From positions 27,327-91,326 of the forward strand of contig DATGLV010000038.1 of the NCBI GenBank assembly GCA_035293945.1: a stretch of 64,000 nucleotides of DNA, written 5' to 3'. The notes under the pieces are model-generated. The model saw nothing but the letters and a program-made list of their open reading frames with translations. It made no database searches and was not told where the DNA came from. This stretch comes from VAZQ01 sp035293945. Lineage in GTDB: Bacteria > Pseudomonadota > Alphaproteobacteria > Rhizobiales > Xanthobacteraceae. Of this stretch, positions 43,205-51,878 are shown piece after piece (within the stretch, counting starts at the first letter, position 1; every line of letters starts with the position of its first letter). A program made the position numbers and the translations under genes.

Positions 43205-44506
43205 ATGATGCACTTCGACGCGACCATGAAGCGCAGCCCGGCCATCAGCCCGAGCAAGCCGCGCTTGCTCGGGCTGCTGGGGCCTGGGCTCATCACCGGA
43301 GCGTCGGATGATGATCCAAGTGGCATCGGCACCTATTCCCAGGCCGGCGCGCAATTCGGGTTTGCCCTAAGTTGGACATTGCTGTTCAGCTATCCATTGA
43401 TGGTCGTTATCCAGGAGATCAGCGGTCGCATTGGACGGACCACCGGACGAGGTATCGCCGGAAATTTGCGCAAGCATTATCCTGGCTGGCTGTCGCTGCC
43501 GATCGTGCTGGTTCTGTTCGTGGCAAATTCAATCAACATCGGCGCCGATCTTGGCGCCATGGGAGATGCGACCGGGCTTCTTCTCGGAGGGCCGCGTCTG
43601 CTTTACATCGTTCTTTTTGGCCTCCTCTGTGCCGGACTGCAGATCGTCATGCAGTACTCCCGCTATATTTCCGTTCTTAAGTGGTTGACGATCTCGTTGT
43701 TTGCCTATTTCGGGACCGTAATCGTCGTTCATGTGCCGTGGGCCGATGTGGCGCACGGCTTGTTTGTTCCGTCGCCATCGTCTGATGTCAACTTCTGGAC
43801 CACGGTCGTTGCTATCCTGGGGACGACGATCAGTCCGTACCTGTTCTTTTGGCAGGCGTCGCAGGAAGTCGAGGATATCAAGGCCGTCCCGGAACGTGAG
43901 CCGCTGGTACGGGAGCCTCGGCAAGGCCCATCGGCACTACAGCGAATTCGGGTGGACACATCCATCGGGATGGCGTTTTCCAATCTCGTCGCATTGGCTA
44001 TCATGACGACGACGGGGGCCACGCTGCATACGGCCGGCATCACCAGTATTGAAACGTCGGGTCAGGCGGCCGAGGCTTTGCGGCCCCTCGCGGGAGACTT
44101 CGCCATTGCGGTGTTCACGCTCGGCATCGTCGGAACCGGGCTCCTGTCTGTACCGGTTCTTGCCGGATCCGCCGCCTACGCACTGGGCGAAGCGCGAGGT
44201 TGGACCACGGGCCTCGCCCGGCGCCCCAAAGAAGCGGTCGCGTTCTATACGACCATAGCCATCGCGACCGTCATCGGATTGTCGCTCAATTTCTTGCCCA
44301 TCAATCCGATTCAAGCCCTGTTTTGGAGCGCCGTCGTCAACGGTGTGGTAGCGGTTCCGATCATGGGCACGATGATGGTCATTACGACGAGCAGAGCGAT
44401 CATGGGGGAATTCCGCCTTTCGAAGCCGCTGCAGATCGGCGGATGGCTCGCGACGGCGGTCATGGCGATTGCAACCGCAGGAATGCTGGCCGCGCAGTTC
44501 TATTAG
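43205..44506 (+). CDS. Nramp-related divalent cation transporter with altered metal-site motifs
   Basis: A 433-residue inner-membrane protein with about 11 hydrophobic segments and the overall Nramp form. The TM1 motif is DDDPSG (residues 35-40) where Mn2+/Fe2+ Nramps have DPGN. The TM6 motif is TISPYLFFW (208-216) where they have MPHNLY; so the metal-binding Met and the following His are replaced by Ser and Tyr. Such changes occur in Nramp-related transporters of other specificity, including Mg2+ types. The start ATG at 43205 is directly followed by another; an ATG at residue 8 is also possible. No regulator is adjacent. Confidence 0.85.
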   Translation: MMHFDATMKRSPAISPSKPRLLGLLGPGLITGASDDDPSGIGTYSQAGAQFGFALSWTLLFSYPLMVVIQEISGRIGRTTGRGIAGNLRKHYPGWLSLPIVLVLFVANSINIGADLGAMGDATGLLLGGPRLLYIVLFGLLCAGLQIVMQYSRYISVLKWLTISLFAYFGTVIVVHVPWADVAHGLFVPSPSSDVNFWTTVVAILGTTISPYLFFWQASQEVEDIKAVPEREPLVREPRQGPSALQRIRVDTSIGMAFSNLVALAIMTTTGATLHTAGITSIETSGQAAEALRPLAGDFAIAVFTLGIVGTGLLSVPVLAGSAAYALGEARGWTTGLARRPKEAVAFYTTIAIATVIGLSLNFLPINPIQALFWSAVVNGVVAVPIMGTMMVITTSRAIMGEFRLSKPLQIGGWLATAVMAIATAGMLAAQFY

Positions 44507-44832
44507 AGCGGCCTTCGAGCCCCATGCGGTTCGCCAGTGCCGGAGCACGTGGGCGGCCAATCTGAACAGAATTCATGTTGCTTGCGCGCTCCACCGGGCC
44601 TCGTAATGCTTTCGTGGCAGGATTCGACATGGCATAACCGTGCGATCGTCGATCCGTGCACGCCATGGTTTACATGCCCACGCCCACTGTCGAAACCCAC
44701 CTCTGTGGCCTCCTTGAAGCCAGGCCGAATTTGCCGGCATCGATAAGCTTGGTCGCCAGCTCGACGCGCGCCTTATCCGCGGCGGCCGCGAAAGCGTGAT
44801 CAACCTCCTGTGAGAGCTGAGCGAAATATCCC
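44507..44832. other. Intergenic region before the MmgE/PrpD gene
   Basis: 326 bases. A minus-strand frame at 44670-44855 encodes about 60 residues (helical middle part ADKARVELATKLIDAGKFG) and overlaps the PrpD start; I do not trust it. Nothing else is evident. Confidence 0.4.
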
Positions 44833-46227
44833 ATGCAACATACCGGCAGCGGCAACCCGCAAACGGCGGCGATCGCAAGCTTCGTTTCGGGTTTGCGCTA
44901 CGAGAGGATTCCGGCCGAGGCCATAGCTCGCATCAAGCTTCTCGTGCTCGATTCGCTCGGCTGCGCGATTTACGGGGCTGAGCTGCCCTGGAGCCGCATT
45001 CTGCGCGAGACGCTTGCGGAGGTCGACCAGGCGCGTTCCGCGGCGGTCTGGGGAACAGGCGACAGGCTCTCTTCGCCGCACGCCGTCCTGGCGAACGGCG
45101 CTCTTGTGCAGAGCTTCGAGCTCGATGACGTGCACCGGGTGGGTGTTCTGCATGTGGGGGCGGTCACGCTGCCGCCGATCTTCGCAGTCCTCGAGCGCGA
45201 GCCATCGATCAATGGTCGTGATTTTCTCAGCGCCTGCGTTGCCGGCTACGAAATCGGACCGCGGGTCGGGCTGTGCATGGGACAGGAGCATATCGGGCAA
45301 GGCTGGCACTCGGGCGCCACGCTCGGCGTGTTCTCGGCCGCGTCCGGCGCTGCCGCCGCGCTGCGGCTCGATGCCGCACAAAGTGTCAACGCCATCGGCA
45401 TCGCCGGCACCCAGGCCGCGGGCCTCATGGCCGCGCAATACGGCGCGATGGTCAAGCGCATGCATGCCGGGCGCTCGGCGCAGAGCGGTTACTACGGCGC
45501 GATCCTGGCCCGGCGCGGATATACGGGCATCCAGAACGTATTCGAGAGCGAATATGGTGGGTTCTGCTCCACTTTCTCGCGGTCGCATGACCGCTACAAT
45601 CTGGCGGCGCTGTCCGACGGCTTGGGCGAGCGCTTCGAAACCCTGCAGATAGCGCTCAAGTTCTATTCCTGCGTGGGCAGCAATCATACGACGCTGGATG
45701 GGCTTCTGGATATTAAGGCGCGGCGGCCGTTCACGCCCGACGAGCTTGAAAAGATCGTGGTCCATGGATCGAAGGTCACGGTCGATCATGTCGGTTGGCC
45801 CTACAAGCCGGAGGGGCTGACTTCGGCGCAACTCAACCTTCCTTACTGTGTCGCGACATTCCTGCTGGAAGGCGACGCCTTCGTGGCGCAGTTCACCGAA
45901 GACAAGCTGGCGGATCCTGCCCGTATCGCTCTCTCGCGGCGGGTCGAGGTGGTGGAGGACCCGCAGATCACGGCGCTTGGATCGAAGTATCGGCACAAGG
46001 TGCGCGTCGAGGTCCATCTGAAAAGCGGTGAGGTCCTTGCCGAGATCGTGGAGGCGCCGCGCGGAAGCGAGAAGCGGTTTGCACGCGATCAGGATGTCAT
46101 CAACAAATTCCGCAAGCTCGCCGGCACCCGCATGGCCGAGCCACGGGTCGACCGCGTCATTGATCTGGTCACCAATGCGGAGCGAATGGCATCGGCACGT
46201 GATCTGGCGACGGCGCTGGGTGCATGA
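44833..46227 (+). CDS. MmgE/PrpD-family protein
   Basis: A 464-residue protein of the MmgE/PrpD family, the group of 2-methylcitrate dehydratase and related lyases or isomerases. Landmarks are LLVLDSLGCAIYGAELPW near residue 35, ELDDVHRVGVLHVGAVTLP around 96-115 and ISTAFEIGP-like VAGYEIGPRVG. The family acts on tricarboxylates and similar acids; the PrpD reaction cannot be assumed here. It is convergent with the BKACE gene, and a second MmgE/PrpD paralogue lies 1.2 kb on. The ribosome site is weak. Confidence 0.88.
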   Translation: MQHTGSGNPQTAAIASFVSGLRYERIPAEAIARIKLLVLDSLGCAIYGAELPWSRILRETLAEVDQARSAAVWGTGDRLSSPHAVLANGALVQSFELDDVHRVGVLHVGAVTLPPIFAVLEREPSINGRDFLSACVAGYEIGPRVGLCMGQEHIGQGWHSGATLGVFSAASGAAAALRLDAAQSVNAIGIAGTQAAGLMAAQYGAMVKRMHAGRSAQSGYYGAILARRGYTGIQNVFESEYGGFCSTFSRSHDRYNLAALSDGLGERFETLQIALKFYSCVGSNHTTLDGLLDIKARRPFTPDELEKIVVHGSKVTVDHVGWPYKPEGLTSAQLNLPYCVATFLLEGDAFVAQFTEDKLADPARIALSRRVEVVEDPQITALGSKYRHKVRVEVHLKSGEVLAEIVEAPRGSEKRFARDQDVINKFRKLAGTRMAEPRVDRVIDLVTNAERMASARDLATALGA

Positions 46228-46254
46228 CGCAGAGCGCCGGCGATGCGTGCTGTC

Positions 46255-47145
46255 TCAAACGCCCGATCGCGCCTTCAAGGCGAGGATTTGCCTTGCCTCC
46301 GCGGAAGAGGCCACACTCGCACCGAGGAGCTCGACAATCCGCCGCGCCTTCTCGACCAGTGCGGCGTTGCTCGGTGCCAGAACGCCCTTCTCCAGATAGA
46401 GGTTGTCCTCGATGCCGACCCGCACATGCCCGCCGAGCAGCACTGCCTGCGCCACCATGGGGAATTCCCATCGGGAGATGCCGAAGGCGGCCCACTGCGC
46501 GCCATGCGGCAGCAGGCTTTTCATCGCCGCAAGCGTCTCAGTGGTGGCGGGTGCACCCCAGGGGACGCCGAGCACGATTTGAAACAGCGGATCGGCTGCG
46601 ATCAGTCCGCGCTCGATCATGTTGAGCGCAAGTGCCAAGTGGCCAGTATCGAAAATTTCGAGCTCAGGCTTGACGCCGGCGCCGCGGATTGCTGCGGCGA
46701 TGACCTCGATATGGCTCGGCACGTTGATGAGAGCGCCCTTGCCAAAGTTCAGGCTTCCCATGTCGAGGCTGCAGATGTCGGGCCGCAGCTCGACGATGTG
46801 GCGCACGCGCTCCGAAGGCGGCCGCAAATTCGATCCCTCCTTGGCGGCATTGGGCGTGTCATCGCTCGGCACGAAGCGGGCCCCCGGGCCGGTGGTCAGA
46901 TTGATGATCACGTCGCTGCCGGAGTCGCGAATACGCTCGACCACCTCACGATAGAGCGCCAGCTCCATGCTCGGCTTCCCGGTTTCCGGATTGCGCACAT
47001 GGATGTGGGCGATCGCGGCGCCCGCCTTCGCGGCGTCGATCGCGGCGCTCGCGATTTGCGCCGGCGTCACCGGCACGTTGGCGAATCGACCGGCGGTGTC
47101 GTCGCCGCCTGTGACCGCACAGGTGACGATCACGTGATTGTTCAC
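46255..47145 (-). CDS. Beta-keto acid cleavage enzyme (BKACE, DUF849)
   Basis: A 296-residue zinc enzyme of the BKACE/Kce family. These condense a beta-keto acid with acetyl-CoA and cleave it to acetoacetate and a CoA ester. The zinc ligands H47 and H49 lie in AHIHVRNPETGKPS; GADVIINLTTGPG-like DSGSDVIINLTTGPG follows (about 73-85). Sequence position of E228-type ligand (VGIEDNLYLEKG) is seen near the C-terminus. Start GTG at 47145 follows GGAGGA. It is divergent from the second MmgE/PrpD gene and convergent with the first. Substrate specificity is not predictable. Confidence 0.88.
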   Translation of the reverse strand: MNNHVIVTCAVTGGDDTAGRFANVPVTPAQIASAAIDAAKAGAAIAHIHVRNPETGKPSMELALYREVVERIRDSGSDVIINLTTGPGARFVPSDDTPNAAKEGSNLRPPSERVRHIVELRPDICSLDMGSLNFGKGALINVPSHIEVIAAAIRGAGVKPELEIFDTGHLALALNMIERGLIAADPLFQIVLGVPWGAPATTETLAAMKSLLPHGAQWAAFGISRWEFPMVAQAVLLGGHVRVGIEDNLYLEKGVLAPSNAALVEKARRIVELLGASVASSAEARQILALKARSGV

Positions 47146-47415
47146 TGCTCCTCCAGTTCCTGCCGCAGAAGCCAGGACCGGTGCGGCTCATGCCAGCCGG
47201 TCGGGCGTGCCCGACAGATCTCCGCAAGGTATAGCGTGGATTGCCTGCAGTTGCTCCGGGCGCTATTCCACTGTCGACATTTACGAGCCGGAAGGCATAG
47301 AGCTGCCAACCATGCGGTCACCCAGGTTGTCGATAAAGCCAACGTTTCGCCGTCGGATCAGCCCGGCGGCGCGGCATGACATGCCTGCAGATTTTGCGGC
47401 GGCGAGCGCCTGCCC

Positions 47416-48864
47416 ATGAGCGGCTCGTCTGCCACCGGCCTCGCGTGTGCTGGCGCCGCGCCGACCTTGCGACTGGCGGAATTCGCCGCCGGCCTCACTG
47501 GCGCAGCGCTGCCAAACGACATCAAACAGAGACTGGGAGAGCTGTTCCTCGACTATCTGCGCGTCGCCTCGATCGGGGCAGAAATGCCGTGGAGCGAATG
47601 GGCCCGTGCCTATGTGGAGCATCTGGGCGGGCAGGGGCGCTCCGTGGTCCTGTTCCGCCCGGAGCGGTGCGATGCGGTGCGGGCCGCGTTTCTCAACGCG
47701 ACCTACGCGGGCAGTATCGATGCCGACGATACGCATGTGGGCTCGATGTTGCATCCGGGCGCGATCGTGTTCTCGGCTGCGTTGGCGATTGCCGATGAAA
47801 CAGGCGCTTCCGGTAAGGACTTCGTCGCCGCGGTTGCGGCCGGTTACGAGGCGATGATCCGGATCGGGCTGTCACTGCAGCCGACCCATTTCCAGCGCGG
47901 CTTCCAGAGCACGGCGACCTGCGGCGGCTTCGGGGCTGCGGTTGCGGCTGCGCGCCTGCAATTTGCCGGCGAGGAGGCCGCTCACCGCATCGCGGCGAGT
48001 ATCGGGCTGGTTGCTTCGTTCGCCGGCGGGCTCACCCAGTTCTACCGATCCGGCTCGACCGTGAAGCGTATCCATGCGGCGCGCGCCGCCGAGAACGGGG
48101 TTGCGGCGGCGCTGCTCGCCCGTCACGGATTTACCGGCCCGCAGGACATCCTTGAAGGCGCGAACGGATTCGCCCGCGCCTATGCGGATGCCGCCGATCT
48201 CGACATCATCACCCATGGCCTCGGTCGCGAGTTTTTGCTGCGTGAGGTCACCGTGAAGGGGCATGCCTGCAGCGCGCGGGTGCAGGCCGCGGTGGAGGGC
48301 CTCATCGATTTGTGCCGGCAGTATCGCATCGATCCCGATGCGATCACCGACATTTTCATCGGCATTCCGGCCGTTATCCTCGGTCGCCTCACGATTCCAC
48401 GTCCGATCGACGTGCAGGCCGCGCAAATGAGCCTGCCGCACAGCGCCGCGCTCGCCGTCGCGCTCGCCGCCAAAGCGGATGATGGTTTTGCGTTGAGCGT
48501 TGCGGACTATGCGGCGAGCCTTGCTGATCCGCGTGTAAAGAAGATTGAAGCGCGCGTGCGCTGCGCCGTCGATCCCCAAGTCGAGGCGGCGACGACCGCA
48601 GAATCGGTGCCGGCGCGTATCGTCATCAAGCTGCGGAACGGCGTCGTGCATGACGCTTTCGTCCCCGCACCCAGGGGAAGCCCCTCGCGGCCGTTCACGC
48701 GTGCGGACCATGTGGCGCGCTTTCGCCGCGAGCTCGGCAAGCGGCTCGATCACAAGGCCTGCGACGAGCTGGTGGCGATCGCTGAGAACCTTGCCGACCT
48801 CGATCAGGTCGCGCGCATCAGCGACATCGTCGGCGGAGCGGCCCGACCGAAGCTGCCCGGATAG
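47416..48864 (+). CDS. MmgE/PrpD-family protein, second copy
   Basis: A 482-residue paralogue of the protein at 44833. Landmarks are LFLDYLRVASIGAEMPWSEWA, SIDADDTHVGSMLHPGAIV around residues 97-115, and GGFGAAVAAARL. Both carry the substrate-loop form typical of the family, so two distinct substrates or a hetero-oligomer are possible. The LigI-like hydrolase gene follows after 36 bases, so the two are probably co-transcribed. The intergenic stretch to the divergent BKACE gene is 270 bases and should hold both promoters. Confidence 0.88.
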   Translation: MSGSSATGLACAGAAPTLRLAEFAAGLTGAALPNDIKQRLGELFLDYLRVASIGAEMPWSEWARAYVEHLGGQGRSVVLFRPERCDAVRAAFLNATYAGSIDADDTHVGSMLHPGAIVFSAALAIADETGASGKDFVAAVAAGYEAMIRIGLSLQPTHFQRGFQSTATCGGFGAAVAAARLQFAGEEAAHRIAASIGLVASFAGGLTQFYRSGSTVKRIHAARAAENGVAAALLARHGFTGPQDILEGANGFARAYADAADLDIITHGLGREFLLREVTVKGHACSARVQAAVEGLIDLCRQYRIDPDAITDIFIGIPAVILGRLTIPRPIDVQAAQMSLPHSAALAVALAAKADDGFALSVADYAASLADPRVKKIEARVRCAVDPQVEAATTAESVPARIVIKLRNGVVHDAFVPAPRGSPSRPFTRADHVARFRRELGKRLDHKACDELVAIAENLADLDQVARISDIVGGAARPKLPG

Positions 48865-48900
48865 ACGACTCGCGGGTCGCAGCTGCAACGGGAGACGGAG

Positions 48901-49839
48901 ATGCGAGCCTTGTCAGGCGATCTATCCAGCGCCGTACCAAGCGCGATGCGGGCGGCCCAACCGGCAACGCCGGTGAATTTCACGGTGCCCGAGGGCGCGT
49001 GCGATTGCCACACGCACATCTTCGGTGACCCGCGTCAGTTCCCTTTTTCCTCCGAGCGCGTCTATACGCCGCCGACCGTGCTGCCGGAAGAGATGGCGGC
49101 ATTTCATCGCTCGCTCGGCATTCAGCGTGTCGTGATCGTGACCCCGAGCAACTACGGCAGCGACAATGCAGCGACGCTTTACGGCATGAGAGCGCGCGGC
49201 AGCGATGCGCGGGGGGTCGCGGTGATCGACGATAGAACGCCCGACGCTGAGCTCGATGCGATGAACGCTGCCGGCATCCGCGGCATCCGCCTCAATCTGG
49301 CGACCGGAGGCAGCAATGATCCTGCGCTTGCGCGCAGTCGCTTGCAGGCGGCGTTTCCGCGTGCTGCCGCACGCAGCTGGCATATTCAGGTCTTCACCAA
49401 CCTCGCGGTGATCGCCGGCATCCGAGAGCTCGTGCTAGCCGCGCCGGTGCCGGTGGTGCTGGATCATTTCGGCGGCGCCGATGCCGCGCTCGGCCCCACC
49501 CAGGCCGGCTTCGCCGATCTGGTTGCGCTCGTGGCTTCCGGCAAGGCCTATGTGAAAATTTCCGGCGCCTACCGAGCATCGATCCGTGCGCCCGACTATC
49601 CGGACGCTGTGCCGCTTGCGCGCGCGCTGATCGCCGCCAATCCGGAGAGGATATTGTGGGGCACTGATTGGCCGCACACCAATTCCACTACGCCGCCGGG
49701 TCGCAAGGCCACGGACGTGACGCCGCTGTTTCAGATCGACGACGGATGCTTGCTGAATCAACTGCCGGTCTGGGCGCCCGATGCGGCAACCCGGAAAGCC
49801 ATCCTGGTCGACAATCCGGCACGGCTCTACGGATTTTGA
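48901..49839 (+). CDS. Amidohydrolase-family hydrolase (LigI/2-pyrone-4,6-dicarboxylate lactonase-like)
   Basis: A 312-residue TIM-barrel hydrolase of the amidohydrolase-2 family. The start DCHTHIFGD holds the metal-ligand pattern H37-x-H39. LDHFGG holds H189, and the catalytic Asp is D256 in WGTDWPH. The layout (GDPRQFPFS after the HxH, NLATGG near 132-137) resembles 2-pyrone-4,6-dicarboxylate lactonase, which opens a lactone in aromatic ring-cleavage pathways. GGGAG precedes the ATG. It is behind the second MmgE/PrpD gene. With BKACE it suggests breakdown of a lactone or dicarboxylic ring-cleavage product; the exact substrate is unknown. Confidence 0.85.
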   Translation: MRALSGDLSSAVPSAMRAAQPATPVNFTVPEGACDCHTHIFGDPRQFPFSSERVYTPPTVLPEEMAAFHRSLGIQRVVIVTPSNYGSDNAATLYGMRARGSDARGVAVIDDRTPDAELDAMNAAGIRGIRLNLATGGSNDPALARSRLQAAFPRAAARSWHIQVFTNLAVIAGIRELVLAAPVPVVLDHFGGADAALGPTQAGFADLVALVASGKAYVKISGAYRASIRAPDYPDAVPLARALIAANPERILWGTDWPHTNSTTPPGRKATDVTPLFQIDDGCLLNQLPVWAPDAATRKAILVDNPARLYGF

Positions 49840-49999
49840 AGGACCTGGTCGGCGCGCCGCGCCACGATCATCCGCAGCACGATGATTATGGCCGCGCGGG
49901 ATGAAAGCCTCGAATGCGATCCCGTACGCAGTGCTGATTGCCGCCGACGCGACATCAAGGGCGAGCGCCCCGACTTCCACGTGGAGCGGTGCTGGGCCA

Positions 50000-50914
50000 T
50001 CAATGCAGCACAGCCAACAGCTTAATGATCACCGGCAGCATGATTACCAGCAACACGACCGGAAATATGAATAGGCCGAGCGGGATGACCATCTTGACCG
50101 AGAGCTTGTTGGCGGTCTCCTCGGCGCGTAGCAGCCACTTTTCCCGCATTTCCTCGCTGAATACGCGCAGCGCCCCCGCCATGTCGCTGCCCAGCTCGAT
50201 CGATTGACGCAGCATGGTGACGAAGGAGCCGACCTCATCCAAGGCGAGGCGGCCGGACAGCAGGTCGAGAGCCTCGATCATGCTGCGCCCTGCGCGCATT
50301 TCCGCGCCCATCAGCTCGATATTCTTGCCGAGCTCCCAGCAGCGCTTCATGATCTCGTTTTGCACGCGATGCAGCGCACCTTCGATCGTCATGCCGGCGT
50401 CGATGCAGACGACCAGGAGGTCAAGCAAATCCGGAAACGCCTGTCGGTAGCGGGTGGCCAGGGACCGCTGTCGTCGGCTCAGATAGGCATCTGGTGCGGC
50501 GTAGCCGATCAGCAGCGCGACGGTTATGGTCGCGATCTTCGCCAGCGGTGAGATTCCGGAGGAGAAGAACTGCGCGAGGATGTAGACGGCGAGCGGCAGG
50601 CTGATCGCGGCGGCCGCCTTTGCGAACAGGTAGTAGCTGACGCATTGGCCGCCGAAGTAGCCCGCCCGAACGAGCTCCATTCGCAATTTGTCGCGTCGCG
50701 TCGCATCAATACCAAAGCGCTTCTCATCGAAATTGCGTGCAACGAACGCCCGCAGCCCCCGCGACGGCGTCGCCGCGATATCGAAGCTTGCCGGTGCTGG
50801 CAGACGCTGTTGCATGCGCGCTTGCAGCGCATAAGCGTGCCCGGCGAACAGCACGAGCAGAGCGACCGCCGCGAAGGACAAGAGCGGGACGATCAGCGGG
50901 GCGAGATCTGTCAT
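50000..50914 (-). CDS. tadC: Tad pilus inner-membrane platform protein TadC
   Basis: A 304-residue type II secretion F-domain protein. Helices near residues 5-25 and 85-130 and two at the C-terminus (VIPLGLFIFPVVLLVIMLPVI) flank the cytoplasmic F domain (about 140-265), with YRQAFPDLLDLLVVCIDAGM at its start. With TadB it forms the membrane platform for Flp pilus assembly powered by CpaF. The ATG at 50914 is seven bases after the tadB stop. It is the last gene of this arm of the locus. Confidence 0.9.
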   Translation of the reverse strand: MTDLAPLIVPLLSFAAVALLVLFAGHAYALQARMQQRLPAPASFDIAATPSRGLRAFVARNFDEKRFGIDATRRDKLRMELVRAGYFGGQCVSYYLFAKAAAAISLPLAVYILAQFFSSGISPLAKIATITVALLIGYAAPDAYLSRRQRSLATRYRQAFPDLLDLLVVCIDAGMTIEGALHRVQNEIMKRCWELGKNIELMGAEMRAGRSMIEALDLLSGRLALDEVGSFVTMLRQSIELGSDMAGALRVFSEEMREKWLLRAEETANKLSVKMVIPLGLFIFPVVLLVIMLPVIIKLLAVLH

Positions 50915-50921
50915 CGCGGTG

Positions 50922-51869
50922 TCAGAACTTGAAGTTGACCATGCGGTACATGACGATGTTCCCGACGAGCAGCGATATCGCCGCATAGACAAGCGCTGGG
51001 GCGACCAGCGGATGATGGCGCACTTCGCCGAAATAACCCGGCGATATCAGCGAGATGCCGATGAATAGAATGAACGGCATGACCGATAACACCAGGGCGG
51101 ATACGCGTCCCTCGGCGCTCAGGGCGCTGATCTTCAGGCGCAAGCGCGCCCTTTGCCGGATGAGCCGCGCCAGGCCGGAAAGGATCTCCGCAAGATTGCC
51201 GCCGGTCTGATACTGCACGTTGACGGCGACGATGAAGAACAGCAGGTCGTCCTGGCCGACGCGGCGATAGAGGTTCTCGATCGCGGAGCGGACATCCTGA
51301 CCAAAGGCGATCTCTTCGGCCACGGCGCGGAACTCCGATCCGACCGGATCCGGCATCTCGCGTGCGACAAGATCGATCGCAGTCGGCAAGGGGTATCCCA
51401 CACGCACCGCCCGCACGATCACATCGAGGGTGTCGGGCAACAGCTCCGCGAACCGCGCGATCCGCCGGCGCCGCGCGTTACGGAAGAACAGAAACACAAG
51501 CAGCAGCGCAGAGGCGAAGGCGGCTGCGGCCGCACCAGCCCCGCGGCCGAGAAGGAGCCCCCAGACGAAGAACAGAGAGAGGCTGAGCCCCCCGACTGCA
51601 AGCAGGAGCCGGTTGCTTCCCGGCCGCAGGCCGGACTGGGCGATGAAATCGTTCAAGCCGCGGAAGACAGGGGCGGACTCCAAAAGGCCGGCCGCATCGC
51701 GTAGCGCGGTGGACGCCTCGGCTTCATCGCAGCCCTGACGGCTCGCCTGCAAACGTCGCTCGACGGCCCGGTTGATGTGGCGCGGCTGAAAGACAAGCCA
51801 ATAGATCGCCTCCACGCCGAGCAGCACGGCGCCAAACACCAGGCCGGGGACGAGCCAGAGTTCAGGCAT
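50922..51869 (-). CDS. tadB: Tad pilus inner-membrane platform protein TadB
   Basis: A 315-residue F-domain protein. It has an N-terminal helix, two central helices (about 80-125), the F domain (FAELLPDTLDVIVRAVRVGYPL) and C-terminal helices. It follows cpaF after nine bases and precedes tadC, the usual cpaF-tadB-tadC order. Role: platform protein for Flp pilus biogenesis. Confidence 0.9.
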   Translation of the reverse strand: MPELWLVPGLVFGAVLLGVEAIYWLVFQPRHINRAVERRLQASRQGCDEAEASTALRDAAGLLESAPVFRGLNDFIAQSGLRPGSNRLLLAVGGLSLSLFFVWGLLLGRGAGAAAAAFASALLLVFLFFRNARRRRIARFAELLPDTLDVIVRAVRVGYPLPTAIDLVAREMPDPVGSEFRAVAEEIAFGQDVRSAIENLYRRVGQDDLLFFIVAVNVQYQTGGNLAEILSGLARLIRQRARLRLKISALSAEGRVSALVLSVMPFILFIGISLISPGYFGEVRHHPLVAPALVYAAISLLVGNIVMYRMVNFKF

Positions 51870-51878
51870 GGCATCCCG

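Noticed and set aside
44670..44855. A 61-codon minus-strand frame overlapping the MmgE/PrpD start
   Set aside because: No ribosome site, overlaps a firmly supported start, no family.
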